A stretch of DNA of 5,572 nt from DATKDU01 sp035512595 (GCA_035512595.1 DATKDU010000076.1:1-5572), one strand, 5' to 3'; numbered from the stretch's first letter, positions 1 to 5,403 are shown. The notes: generated by a model not told the origin, from the sequence alone. Numbers and translations are program-made.

Positions 1-185
1 GACGCCAGAACAAATCGCATCGCCTGCTGCCGACGCGCCTCCCAGGCCGCCAGTGGCGCGGCCTGTTCGCGCCGGTCGAGATTCCGCCGCAGTTCATCCA
101 GTTGCCGCAGCAACGCCGCTCGATCCTCCAGTCGCGAGACAGCGGCCGGAGTGACAGGCGCGGCGCTGTCGTAGGGACGCATCAT
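1..185 (-). CDS. 5' part of an unrecognised protein, possibly a DUF1501-like fragment (runs off the window)
   Basis: An open minus-strand frame enters from the left edge and reads back to a double ATG at 185-180, giving about 61 residues. The frame stays open further upstream to an ATG at 269-267, with an in-frame stop just before it; neither start has a strong ribosome binding site. The segment is charged and helix-forming (SRLEDRAALLRQLDELRRNLD, then WEARRQQAMRFVLAS). This resembles the internal region of planctomycete DUF1501 proteins, where an RLxDRxxLLxxLDxLRR stretch precedes a QQA helix, but that match is from memory. If it is right, the roughly 250 residues that normally come first are missing and this is a 5'-truncated remnant. 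It could equally be an unrelated small helical protein. It is read in the same direction as the pilus operon and lies downstream of it. Function not assigned. Confidence 0.4.
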   Translation of the reverse strand, partial: MMRPYDSAAPVTPAAVSRLEDRAALLRQLDELRRNLDRREQAAPLAAWEARRQQAMRFVLA

Positions 186-404
186 GGTGTTTGAGGAAAA
201 CGAAGTCGGCGCGAACTCGAACCCAGACGGCTGAACCCCATGACAGTTAAGTTCGCAAGACAGGTGCATTCGCTCGATTCAATTCTTCAGACTCAATCCC
301 TTCGATAGTGTTTTAACTTGCTAGCACATAGCGAGCCCCATCGCCGTGTGCATGTGCAAACGGTCGCCGTGCCGTCGGTGCTCTGCACTCTGCACTGCCG
401 GCTG
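186..404. other. Spacer between tadG-like gene and the left-edge gene
   Basis: About 220 bp without a convincing gene. The left part (186-269) may belong to the neighbouring open frame if the upstream ATG at 269 is used. I found no clear intrinsic terminator for the tadG-like gene: there is no GC-rich stem followed by a T-run in the minus direction. A small direct repeat, CTGCACT twice in tandem, lies at about 382-396. Confidence 0.5.
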
Positions 405-1982
405 CTATTCCACCAGAAAGACCTGGTTGGCTTTGCCGCGGCCTTCTCCACCCCCCAAGATGGTCACGTTTCCCTGCCCGGTAATGCTCATGCTGCCGGC
501 AATGAACTGGGCATCGTAGGTCCCTTGCCCCGAAATCTTGAAGTTGGACCACTTGGCGTAGAGCGTACCCGCTAGCAGCCCCTCGGCACTGTCCCCCTGA
601 ATGTCGATCGAGGCCTGGTGTCGGCGGCGCTGATAGAAAAGCATGCCGTCGAAGATCGGGTCCACGGCGCGGGCGTTGGTGTAGAGTGAGGCATAGTTCA
701 CCGCGCGGGTGTTGATGGGGGTGAACTTCATGCCGGCATTGATGGTAAAGCCGCCGGCATAGTCAGTGTTGGGGAGCGGAGTCTTGTCCTCAAAGTCGTT
801 GGCGTCGGGACTGCCGTTGCTGGGGTTGTAGCTGGAGGCCGTGTTGTAGAACATGACGCGCTCGGCCGTTACCGTTCCCCCCGTGATCTTGAGCGCGGTG
901 GCCACGTTCTTTTTGGGAGCGATCACGTAAATGCCCGGCACGAGGTAGACCGCGCCGCCGGTGATGGAGAACGCGTCGTAGATCCCTGGATGAAGGATGG
1001 CCTCACCGGCCGCGGCGGTGTGCAGCCCTCCGGCAACCGACTCGCCGCCCACGGCGACGAAGTTGAGTCCCCCTTGGTCATTTTCTATTCCCAGCACGTT
1101 GTTATTCGTGACGGAGATTTCACCGCGTTGGGTTGAGTCTACGCCGGTGGCCGTGGTGGGAGTCGGCAGATTGATCAGCGGATCGGGCTCCGGGAGTTGC
1201 CCCGTGCGCAGCGGCGAGGGGTCGGCCGGGTCGAAGGGCTTGAAGGTGGCCGGGTTGTCCACCCCCCCCACGACATCGATGTTGACGGCGAAAATTCCCG
1301 TATCGGAGTTTGGCTGTCCGCCGCTGGCGGCCACGCCAGTATTGCCGTTGTTGATCGGCTCGCCGTTTTCATCAACGCCCCCACCCTCGGAGTTGACCAC
1401 CACGCGCCCCTCGACGCGGAGCGTTCCGCCGCCGCTGACGTCCAGTCCGGGACGGGCGTCCGGGTTGAGGACCATCACCCCTTCGCCGGCAGCGCGGGCC
1501 TCGTAGCCAGCTACCGCCCTGGCCGTCACCTGCTGGTTGGGCGCTACGCCCAGCACGTGGATCAGATACGTCTGCACCGGCGCGTTGACGATCACCTCCA
1601 CATATCCGTTCTTGCCGGCATAGGCCCCCGAGGAGGGCGGGAAATTCACCGTGGGGGCCGGCGCCGTGGTCAGACCGTTGTGCGTTTGCACGAAGGTGGT
1701 CGCCGTCGCGGTCGCGTCGGTCGTCGAGCGGCCCCGCATCCGGTCCATGGCCGCAGCCAGCGCGGCGGCATCGGCGGCGTTTTGTGCCTGGCGGTGGGTT
1801 GCGGTCAGGATCGCGCCGTCCACCACGAGCCCCGCCATGCCCAGGATGGCGATCAGGACGATGGCGAACACGACCATGACGACGCCGCGACGACGGCCGC
1901 GGCGCTGCTTGCCTAGGGTGCCACGTCGTTGCGCCTGGATAGCCGCGACCACTGGTCGCGGTTTTCCATAGGTGTCCAACAT
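405..1982 (-). CDS. tadG: TadG-like Flp pilus-assembly protein
   Basis: A 525-residue envelope protein of the Tad pilus system, last recognisable gene of the operon. A basic cytoplasmic tail (1-33, rich in Arg) is followed by one membrane segment at about 34-57 (VVMVVFAIVLIAILGMAGLV). Next comes AQNAADAAALAAAM at 66-79, the hallmark of the TadG N-terminal family. The rest (about 160-525) is a Gly/Asn/Thr-rich, beta-prone exported region. It has two PGIY motifs (332-335 and 349-352), ITGG and ISGQG/ITGQG repeats, and the closing GNVTI...FLVE seen in long TadG-like proteins. Glu at +5 after RRG is absent (Val), so prepilin-peptidase cleavage is not expected, as for TadG generally. The start at 1982 is supported by AAGGAG 10 nt upstream. 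The gap to the preceding tadE-like gene is 28 nt. Oddity: residues 7-16 (KPRPVVAAIQ) are encoded by a dispersed palindromic repeat. Confidence 0.88.
   Translation of the reverse strand: MLDTYGKPRPVVAAIQAQRRGTLGKQRRGRRRGVVMVVFAIVLIAILGMAGLVVDGAILTATHRQAQNAADAAALAAAMDRMRGRSTTDATATATTFVQTHNGLTTAPAPTVNFPPSSGAYAGKNGYVEVIVNAPVQTYLIHVLGVAPNQQVTARAVAGYEARAAGEGVMVLNPDARPGLDVSGGGTLRVEGRVVVNSEGGGVDENGEPINNGNTGVAASGGQPNSDTGIFAVNIDVVGGVDNPATFKPFDPADPSPLRTGQLPEPDPLINLPTPTTATGVDSTQRGEISVTNNNVLGIENDQGGLNFVAVGGESVAGGLHTAAAGEAILHPGIYDAFSITGGAVYLVPGIYVIAPKKNVATALKITGGTVTAERVMFYNTASSYNPSNGSPDANDFEDKTPLPNTDYAGGFTINAGMKFTPINTRAVNYASLYTNARAVDPIFDGMLFYQRRRHQASIDIQGDSAEGLLAGTLYAKWSNFKISGQGTYDAQFIAGSMSITGQGNVTILGGGEGRGKANQVFLVE
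1935..1965 (-). repeat. 31-bp palindromic repeat, copy 1 (inside tadG-like N-terminus)
   Basis: On the minus strand the unit reads AAAA, then the interrupted palindrome CCGCGACC-AGT-GGTCGCGG, then CTATCCAG. All 31 bases are identical to copy 2 at 4430-4460, which lies on the opposite strand. Here it is translated in frame as KPRPVVAAIQ within the basic tail ahead of the membrane segment. The flanks of the two copies differ, so the repeat boundaries are sharp. It resembles REP-type or other short dispersed palindromic elements. Confidence 0.85.
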
Positions 1983-1992
1983 GATTCTCGTG

Positions 1993-1998
1993 CTCCTT
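1993..1998 (-). promoter_or_regulatory. Shine-Dalgarno of tadG-like gene
   Basis: Minus-strand AAGGAG ends 10 nt before the ATG at 1982-1980. It is the only strong ribosome binding site in the minus-strand operon. It fixes the tadG-like start upstream of the palindromic repeat, so the repeat is truly translated. Confidence 0.65.
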
Positions 1999-2010
1999 GC
2001 CGGCCCGCGG

Positions 2011-2478
2011 TTAATGGGCGATGTTCATTTCCGAGGATCCCGTCAACGTCCACGTGGGGCTACCGAAGATGAACGTGATGATCGGGGTGAAGTCCGCGCT
2101 GGTCGAGACGCGCACCGGCTCTCCAAATCCGTTCGTGCCATTGGGCCAGGTCACACTGAGCCGCACCGACGACGGCGTCATCAGCACCAGGTAGGGGCGG
2201 GCAGCAGCGGCCACCGGATGATCGTCGCTGGCGTAGCCCGTGATCGCCGTCGGCCCCATCGGACCCAGCAGGTCGGCATACTCGCCGCGGACGATGGCCG
2301 CCCGCGCGCCGCCGCGCGCCGCCTGCGCCAGCATCTGCTGCCGGGCGACCATGATTCCCAGGTCGAGCATGCCCAGGATCAGCACCAGGAAGACCATCAG
2401 TACGATGGCCGTCTCGGTCATGGTCGCCCCGCGCCGCAGCCGGGCGCTTTTGCGGACGGAAGGCTTGTTGGATCTCAT
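2011..2478 (-). CDS. tadE: TadE-like minor pseudopilin (second copy)
   Basis: A 155-residue minor pseudopilin of the Flp/Tad pilus, anchored in the inner membrane by one N-terminal helix. The basic leader ends RLRRG17. The predicted cleavage is G17|A18-T-M-T-E22, the G|xxxxE pattern of prepilin peptidase substrates. A hydrophobic stretch follows (about 22-44, AIVLMVFLVLILGMLDLGIM). After it comes QQMLAQAARGGARAAIVRG, which matches the amphipathic AARxGAR segment of TadE proteins, and then a periplasmic domain of about 85 residues. I chose the ATG at 2478. The frame is open further upstream, but that part overlaps the preceding gene, and a start here leaves 8 nt after that gene's stop with the leader at normal length. 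No clear Shine-Dalgarno is seen, so translation is probably coupled. It could equally be called TadF; I cannot separate these from one sequence. Confidence 0.85.
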   Translation of the reverse strand: MRSNKPSVRKSARLRRGATMTETAIVLMVFLVLILGMLDLGIMVARQQMLAQAARGGARAAIVRGEYADLLGPMGPTAITGYASDDHPVAAAARPYLVLMTPSSVRLSVTWPNGTNGFGEPVRVSTSADFTPIITFIFGSPTWTLTGSSEMNIAH

Positions 2479-2486
2479 GGTACGGG

Positions 2487-2933
2487 CTAGCGGATGATGC
2501 GCATTTGCACGGTTCGGGAGAGCGTGACCTGGCTGGGCAACAGCGGCCAGGGGACGATCATGCGAAAATCGTAGTTCACCTGCACGCTGACGCGCTTGAG
2601 GCCGCTCGTCTCGACGATCAATTGCGGATCGGGGATGGTCAACCGCGCGGCGTCGTATCCCGTCTGTCCGGACATTTCGCTGGCCGCTGCCGTGCGGATC
2701 TCCGTGCGCCACTTCTCCAGGGTGGCGGTGGTCACTCGCTTGCTGCTCCCCACCCCTGCGCCGGCCCGGGCGGCATTCGTCACGGCGATGTACATGTAGC
2801 CAAACCGGCCGAAATCGACGCAGCCCAGCACGATCGTGACGAGCAGCGGCAGGATCAGCGCCAGCTCGGTGGCGGCGGCGCCCCGGCGGCGTCCAGATTG
2901 CGGATTGCGGATTGCGGATTGCGGATTTCGCAT
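2487..2933 (-). CDS. tadE: TadE-like minor pseudopilin with a repeat-encoded leader
   Basis: A 148-residue minor pseudopilin. The leader MRNPQSAIRNPQSGRRRG is followed by predicted cleavage at G18|A19-A-A-T-E23, a G|xxxxE prepilin peptidase site. The hydrophobic helix runs from about 24 to 40 (LALILPLLVTIVLGCVD). It leads into FGRFGYMYIAVTNAARAGA, the DFGR...NAARxGA signature of TadE. A periplasmic domain of about 95 residues completes it. The ATG at 2933 lies 16 nt after the regulator stop codon, with no Shine-Dalgarno, so translational coupling is likely. It is the only plausible start: no ATG, GTG or TTG occurs between it and the membrane helix, and the frame upstream lies inside the regulator gene. 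The ATG and most of the leader come from a heptanucleotide repeat array (2896-2944). The body of the gene looks intact. Confidence 0.85.
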   Translation of the reverse strand: MRNPQSAIRNPQSGRRRGAAATELALILPLLVTIVLGCVDFGRFGYMYIAVTNAARAGAGVGSSKRVTTATLEKWRTEIRTAAASEMSGQTGYDAARLTIPDPQLIVETSGLKRVSVQVNYDFRMIVPWPLLPSQVTLSRTVQMRIIR

Positions 2934-2944
2934 TGCGGATTTCG
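2896..2944 (-). repeat. Heptanucleotide tandem array (7 units) at tadE start
   Basis: Seven 7-bp units without spacers. In plus-strand order they are GATTGCG four times, then GATTTCG, CATTGCG and GATTTCG. The CATTGCG variant creates the ATG used by the tadE-like gene on the minus strand. Five units lie between that ATG and the gene body. Three units encode seven residues, which gives the NPQSAIR periodicity. One unit gained or lost would shift the frame. Confidence 0.9.
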
Positions 2945-2949
2945 GACAG

Positions 2950-4347
2950 TTACGCGATTCCCAACTGGTTGAGCTTTTTGTAAAAGGCTGTGCGGCTGAT
3001 CCCCAGCAGCTCGGCGGCCAGGCTGCGGTTGTCATGGCACAACTGGAGCGTGCTGACGATCTGTTGCCGCTCGGCAGCGCGGCGGGCATCCCCCAGCGAA
3101 GCCACCGCCACGCCCCGCGACCGGCTCCTGGCCGCCGCGACGACCGCGGATGAACGGACTTCGGCCGGCAGGTCGGCCGCTTCGATGACCGGCTTGTCGG
3201 CCAGCACGGCCAGACGCTCGACCACGTTGCGCAGCTCGCGGACGTTTCCCGGCCAGGCATAGCCTTGCAGGGCCTGGAGGGCCTCGGCGGAGAACCGCTC
3301 CACCTGCGTGGCCCCCTTGCTCCGCAACTGCTTGAGGAACACCTCCACGAGCACCGGCAGGGCGCTAATCCGCTCGCGCAGCGGCGGAATCGCCAGCGAC
3401 ACCACGTTCAAGCGGAAGTACAGATCCCGGCGGAAGCGGCCGGCCTCCACCTCGCCCGACAGGTCGCGGTTCGTGGCGCACACCAGCCGCGAATGAAGCT
3501 GCTCGCACTGGCCGGAGCCGATCGCCTCATATTGCCGGTCCGCGACGACGCGGAGCAAACTGCTCTGCGCCGTCAGCGACAGCGAATCGATCTCGTCCAG
3601 AAAAATCGTCCCAGCGCCTGCCTGGGCGAACTTGCCGCGATGCTCGCGGCTGGCGCCGGTGAAGGCCCCCTGGCGGTGCCCGAACAATTCGCTTTCCAGG
3701 AGCGACTCGGGCAATGCTCCGCAGTTGACGACGACGAACGGCTCCTTGCGCCGCGGCGACAGCTCGTGAATCATCCGCGCGATACACGTTTTACCCGAGC
3801 CGGTCTCGCCGCTGAGCAGAATGGTCGAATCGACCTGGGCCAGGCGCTGCGCGGTAACCAGCAGCGTGCGGCTCTCCGGCGACACAAAGACCAGCCCCAG
3901 CGGGGACGCCAGTTCCTCGGAAACAGGAGCCGGCGCGGCCTTGCGAGCCGGCCCCAGCGAGCGCGACCGCAGCGTGAGAAAATCGACGAGGAACGTCAGC
4001 CGGGACAGGTTGAGCGGCCGCGCGAGGCAGTCGGCGGCGCCGGCGCTGAGAAAATCCCCGTGATCGGCGTGCAGGTCGGCTTCGGTCAGAACCACCACCG
4101 GCAGGGACGGCCGCCGCTGCTGCGCCTGGCGCAGCAACCGGCGCACGACCTGCCGCTGCTGTCGGCCTTCGGCGTACACCAGGAGCAGACCGATTTTCGG
4201 CCGGTTGAGTACCGCATCGCTGACGTGCTCCAGCTCCGCGTGATGATCCAGATCACACGACGGAACCGACTGCACGCATTTCGAGACGGCACTTACCAGG
4301 TCAGCGGGTCCCCCCGCGAGCAGAATGGTTTGCTGATGGGAAATCAT
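2950..4347 (-). CDS. Sigma-54-dependent enhancer-binding regulator with a degenerate receiver
   Basis: A 465-residue transcription activator that remodels sigma-54 RNA polymerase by ATP hydrolysis. Residues 1-125 have the size and alternating hydrophobic strands of a response-regulator receiver, but the phosphorylation residues are missing. The first strand ends ILLAGG instead of an acidic pair, the phospho-Asp strand reads LLLVYAE, and the conserved Lys is Arg in CLARPL. The AAA+ domain (about 150-380) is complete: Walker A GETGSGKT at 180-187, GAFTGA sigma-54 contact loop at 227-232, Walker B TIFLDE at 247-252, the arginine region RRDLYFRLN at about 306-314, and GNVREL at 367-372. The C-terminus (about 424-465) is a Fis-type helix-turn-helix (NRSLAAELLGISRTAFYKKL). 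First gene of the operon, divergent from flp, so likely the local pilus regulator. The ATG at 4347 has no clear Shine-Dalgarno. Confidence 0.92.
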   Translation of the reverse strand: MISHQQTILLAGGPADLVSAVSKCVQSVPSCDLDHHAELEHVSDAVLNRPKIGLLLVYAEGRQQRQVVRRLLRQAQQRRPSLPVVVLTEADLHADHGDFLSAGAADCLARPLNLSRLTFLVDFLTLRSRSLGPARKAAPAPVSEELASPLGLVFVSPESRTLLVTAQRLAQVDSTILLSGETGSGKTCIARMIHELSPRRKEPFVVVNCGALPESLLESELFGHRQGAFTGASREHRGKFAQAGAGTIFLDEIDSLSLTAQSSLLRVVADRQYEAIGSGQCEQLHSRLVCATNRDLSGEVEAGRFRRDLYFRLNVVSLAIPPLRERISALPVLVEVFLKQLRSKGATQVERFSAEALQALQGYAWPGNVRELRNVVERLAVLADKPVIEAADLPAEVRSSAVVAAARSRSRGVAVASLGDARRAAERQQIVSTLQLCHDNRSLAAELLGISRTAFYKKLNQLGIA

Positions 4348-4429
4348 GAGATCGGTGATATAGGCCCACGCGTGTCATAACTCTTCCCAACAGCTTTCGT
4401 CCGCGCAGCGGGTGGCTGGCCGACGTTGT

Positions 4430-4460
4430 AAAACCGCGACCAGTGGTCGCGGCTATCCAG
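4430..4460 (+). repeat. 31-bp palindromic repeat, copy 2 (intergenic)
   Basis: Identical over 31 bp to copy 1 at 1935-1965 but on the other strand: AAAA, CCGCGACC-AGT-GGTCGCGG, CTATCCAG. The 8-bp arms with a 3-nt loop would form a very stable hairpin on either strand. It lies 83 bp upstream of the regulator start codon. Confidence 0.85.
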
Positions 4461-4537
4461 CAGCAGGCAACCGCTTACCGCCGCTGGAACCCCCAATCCG
4501 GATCTGGCCTGCGGCGTGCGGTTGCCGGCATCAAGGG

Positions 4538-4558
4538 GATCGCACCGCACGTGCGATC
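4538..4558. promoter_or_regulatory. Inverted repeat, possible operator
   Basis: GATCGCAC and GTGCGATC form perfect 8-bp arms around CGCAC. The right half also contains the 10-bp palindrome CGCACGTGCG (4546-4555). It lies about 190 bp upstream of the regulator gene. The size fits a dimer binding site, but no binding protein is implied by the sequence. Confidence 0.3.
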
Positions 4559-4816
4559 ACGACGCTCGACGCCTCCTCGGGCAACAGCACCGGCTGTTTG
4601 GCCAACCACTCACTTGAACGAACGGGAATGCTACTTGTACTGACGGCAAAACGCAAGCATTTGGCGATCAGATTAAACTTGGAACTCCTTCATTTTTCGC
4701 ATGACGATGGCAGGACATTCTTTCCCCACAACCTATTTGCCGGCGAAGGGTGAGCCTGACAGCCAGCGGGCAAATTGCGGGTTGCCGTTGTGGCTTAGCG
4801 ACGGGCCTGGGGCTGT

Positions 4817-4834
4817 CGGTTGGCGCGCCAACCG
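4817..4834. promoter_or_regulatory. 18-bp perfect palindrome
   Basis: CGGTTGGCG joined directly to CGCCAACCG, with no loop. Its right half overlaps the first of two direct repeats (4829-4844). A perfect palindrome of this length in a control region suits a dimeric regulator. Confidence 0.35.
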
Positions 4835-4867
4835 GCGGCTGACAGCAGTGACAACCGGCGGTTGACA
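4829..4867 (+). promoter_or_regulatory. Tandem 16-bp direct repeats, candidate enhancer sites for flp
   Basis: CAACCGGCGGCTGACA (4829-4844) and CAACCGGCGGTTGACA (4852-4867) differ at one base. Their starts are 23 bp apart, about two helical turns, so both would lie on the same face of the DNA. Further TGACA motifs occur at 4757-4761 and 4849-4853. The pair lies about 130-165 bp upstream of the -24 element at 4994, the usual range for sigma-54 enhancer sites. Binding by the neighbouring regulator is inferred. Confidence 0.4.
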
Positions 4868-4992
4868 CTTGCCGCGCAGCGCACGCAGTCGCACAACGCG
4901 TTTTCTTTGCTGCACGAAATTCAGCTAACCGCAAACGTGCGGCGGGATTAGCGAGCGCGTGGTCAGTTTTCTCGAGCGCGGCAAAATGCGTC

Positions 4993-5008
4993 CGGCATCG
5001 CGGTTGCT
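4993..5008 (+). promoter_or_regulatory. Candidate sigma-54 (-24/-12) promoter of flp
   Basis: CGGCAT, then six bases, then TTGC. The -24 GG (4994-4995) and -12 GC (5006-5007) are exactly 10 nt apart. GGCA and TTGCT match the consensus TGGCAC-N5-TTGCW. The mismatches are C for the leading T, and T and C for the C and G that follow GGCA. Transcription would begin near 5018, leaving about 125 nt of leader before flp. The encoded GAFTGA regulator next door supports it. Confidence 0.42.
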
Positions 5009-5130
5009 TCAGGGGCGGCCAGACCAAGGCAAGAGACAGTCCGCGCGGCGCTGGTGCCCCGGCGGCCATTGCGGACAGTTGGATATGCCAGTCGTTTTGT
5101 TTCCCATTTCTGTTTGCTCCCTTTTGTTTC

Positions 5131-5136
5131 AGGAGA
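5131..5136 (+). promoter_or_regulatory. Shine-Dalgarno of flp
   Basis: AGGAGA lies 6 nt before the ATG at 5143, a strong site as expected for an abundant pilin. It decides the start over the in-frame ATGs at 5152 and 5155. Confidence 0.75.
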
Positions 5137-5142
5137 CTTGAG

Positions 5143-5316
5143 ATGAAGTCGATGATGAAGTTCCTTCGCCAGGAAGAAGGCGCCACGATGGTCGAGTACG
5201 GCCTGATGGTTGCGCTGATTGCGGTCGTGTGCATCGCGGCTGTGACGTTGATCGGCGGCAACCTTAACACCGTATTTAACACCATCGCAACCGCGATTGG
5301 TGGTGCCGCCGCCTAA
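5143..5316 (+). CDS. flp: Flp-family type IVc major pilin
   Basis: A 57-residue prepilin, the building block of the Flp/Tad adhesion pilus. The short charged leader MKSMMKFLRQEEG ends in G13. Prepilin peptidase should cut G13|A14-T-M-V-E18-Y19, with the Flp signature Glu and Tyr at +5 and +6 of the mature protein. The single hydrophobic helix follows (about 20-38, GLMVALIAVVCIAAVTLIGG). The tail LNTVFNTIATAIGGAAA matches the short polar and then Gly/Ala-rich end of Flp pilins. The mature protein would be 44 residues. The prepilin peptidase gene begins 100 bp downstream on the same strand. The gene is complete and looks functional. Confidence 0.95.
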   Translation: MKSMMKFLRQEEGATMVEYGLMVALIAVVCIAAVTLIGGNLNTVFNTIATAIGGAAA

Positions 5317-5336
5317 TCACGCCGCCTCAGCTAACA

Positions 5337-5356
5337 GGTTGCGGAGATGTGCAACC
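5337..5356 (+). terminator. Small hairpin after flp
   Basis: GGTTGC (5337-5342) pairs with GCAACC (5351-5356) across an 8-nt loop. Its last two bases are shared with the larger stem at 5355-5389, so the two cannot both form in full. Alone it is too weak to call a terminator; it may tune the larger hairpin. Confidence 0.3.
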
Positions 5357-5389
5357 CTCGGGTAGCCCAGCTTCACGGATACCCGAGGG
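5355..5389 (+). terminator. Hairpin between flp and the prepilin peptidase gene (attenuator or partial terminator)
   Basis: CCCTCGGGTA (5355-5364) and TACCCGAGGG (5380-5389) form a perfect 10-bp stem with a 15-nt loop. ATTCTTC follows, which is only moderately T-rich. It lies 38 nt after the flp stop and 27 nt before the next start. Such a structure could lower readthrough or protect the flp mRNA end, so that pilin outnumbers the processing enzyme. Confidence 0.5.
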
Positions 5390-5403
5390 ATTCTTCGATG
5401 CTA

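Larger units (their letters stand above)
4348..5142. other. Divergent control region between the regulator operon and flp
   Basis: About 795 bp with no gene I accept. It holds palindromic repeat copy 2 (4430-4460), an inverted repeat (4538-4558), an 18-bp palindrome overlapping the first of two direct repeats (4817-4867), a candidate sigma-54 promoter facing flp (4993-5008) and the flp ribosome binding site. The stretch 4660-4740 is visibly more AT-rich than the surroundings. Open frames that cross the region have Arg/Pro/Ser-rich compositions typical of GC-rich noise. No convincing -35/-10 pair was found for the regulator gene. Confidence 0.6.

Noticed and set aside
1197..1916. Plus-strand open frame antisense to the tadG-like gene
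   Set aside because: His/Arg/Gly-rich composition and no recognisable motif; the opposite strand encodes a coherent TadG-like protein.
2479..2712. Upstream extension of the second tadE-like frame from an ATG at 2712
   Set aside because: It overlaps the first tadE-like gene entirely in another frame; the ATG at 2478 gives a normal leader and tight operon spacing.
2896..2944. Heptamer array as a CRISPR array
   Set aside because: The units are 7 bp and contiguous with no spacers, so it is a simple tandem repeat.
2934..3260. Upstream extension of the tadE-like frame within the regulator gene
   Set aside because: The frame is open but overlaps the regulator's helix-turn-helix and sensor region in another frame. 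Its composition is noise-like, and TadE proteins begin just before the RRRG leader.
3265..4380. Long plus-strand open frame antisense to the regulator
   Set aside because: It is the shadow of the regulator coding sequence, rich in Gln/Arg/Leu with no motif, while the minus strand carries a full AAA+ domain.
4420..4445. Similarity to the lacZ-alpha/M13 primer region of cloning vectors (CGACGTTGTAAAAC)
   Set aside because: The match is only 14 nt and then diverges into the palindromic repeat, which also occurs elsewhere in the window without that flank; not vector contamination.
4412..4753. Plus-strand open frame of about 113 residues in the control region
   Set aside because: No recognisable family, no clear ribosome binding site, and it runs through the palindromic repeat copy; probably chance.
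4862..4867. Perfect TTGACA resembling a sigma-70 -35 element
   Set aside because: No -10-like hexamer at 16-18 nt downstream (the sequence there is GC-rich), and it is part of the second direct repeat.
5029..5044. Minus-strand GG-N10-GC with TTGC, a possible sigma-54 promoter towards the regulator
   Set aside because: Only the GG and TTGC match; the rest of the -24 box does not, and it would leave about 680 nt of leader before the regulator.
4668..5285. Minus-strand open frame across the control region and flp
   Set aside because: It is antisense to the clear flp gene and has an unstructured, mixed composition.
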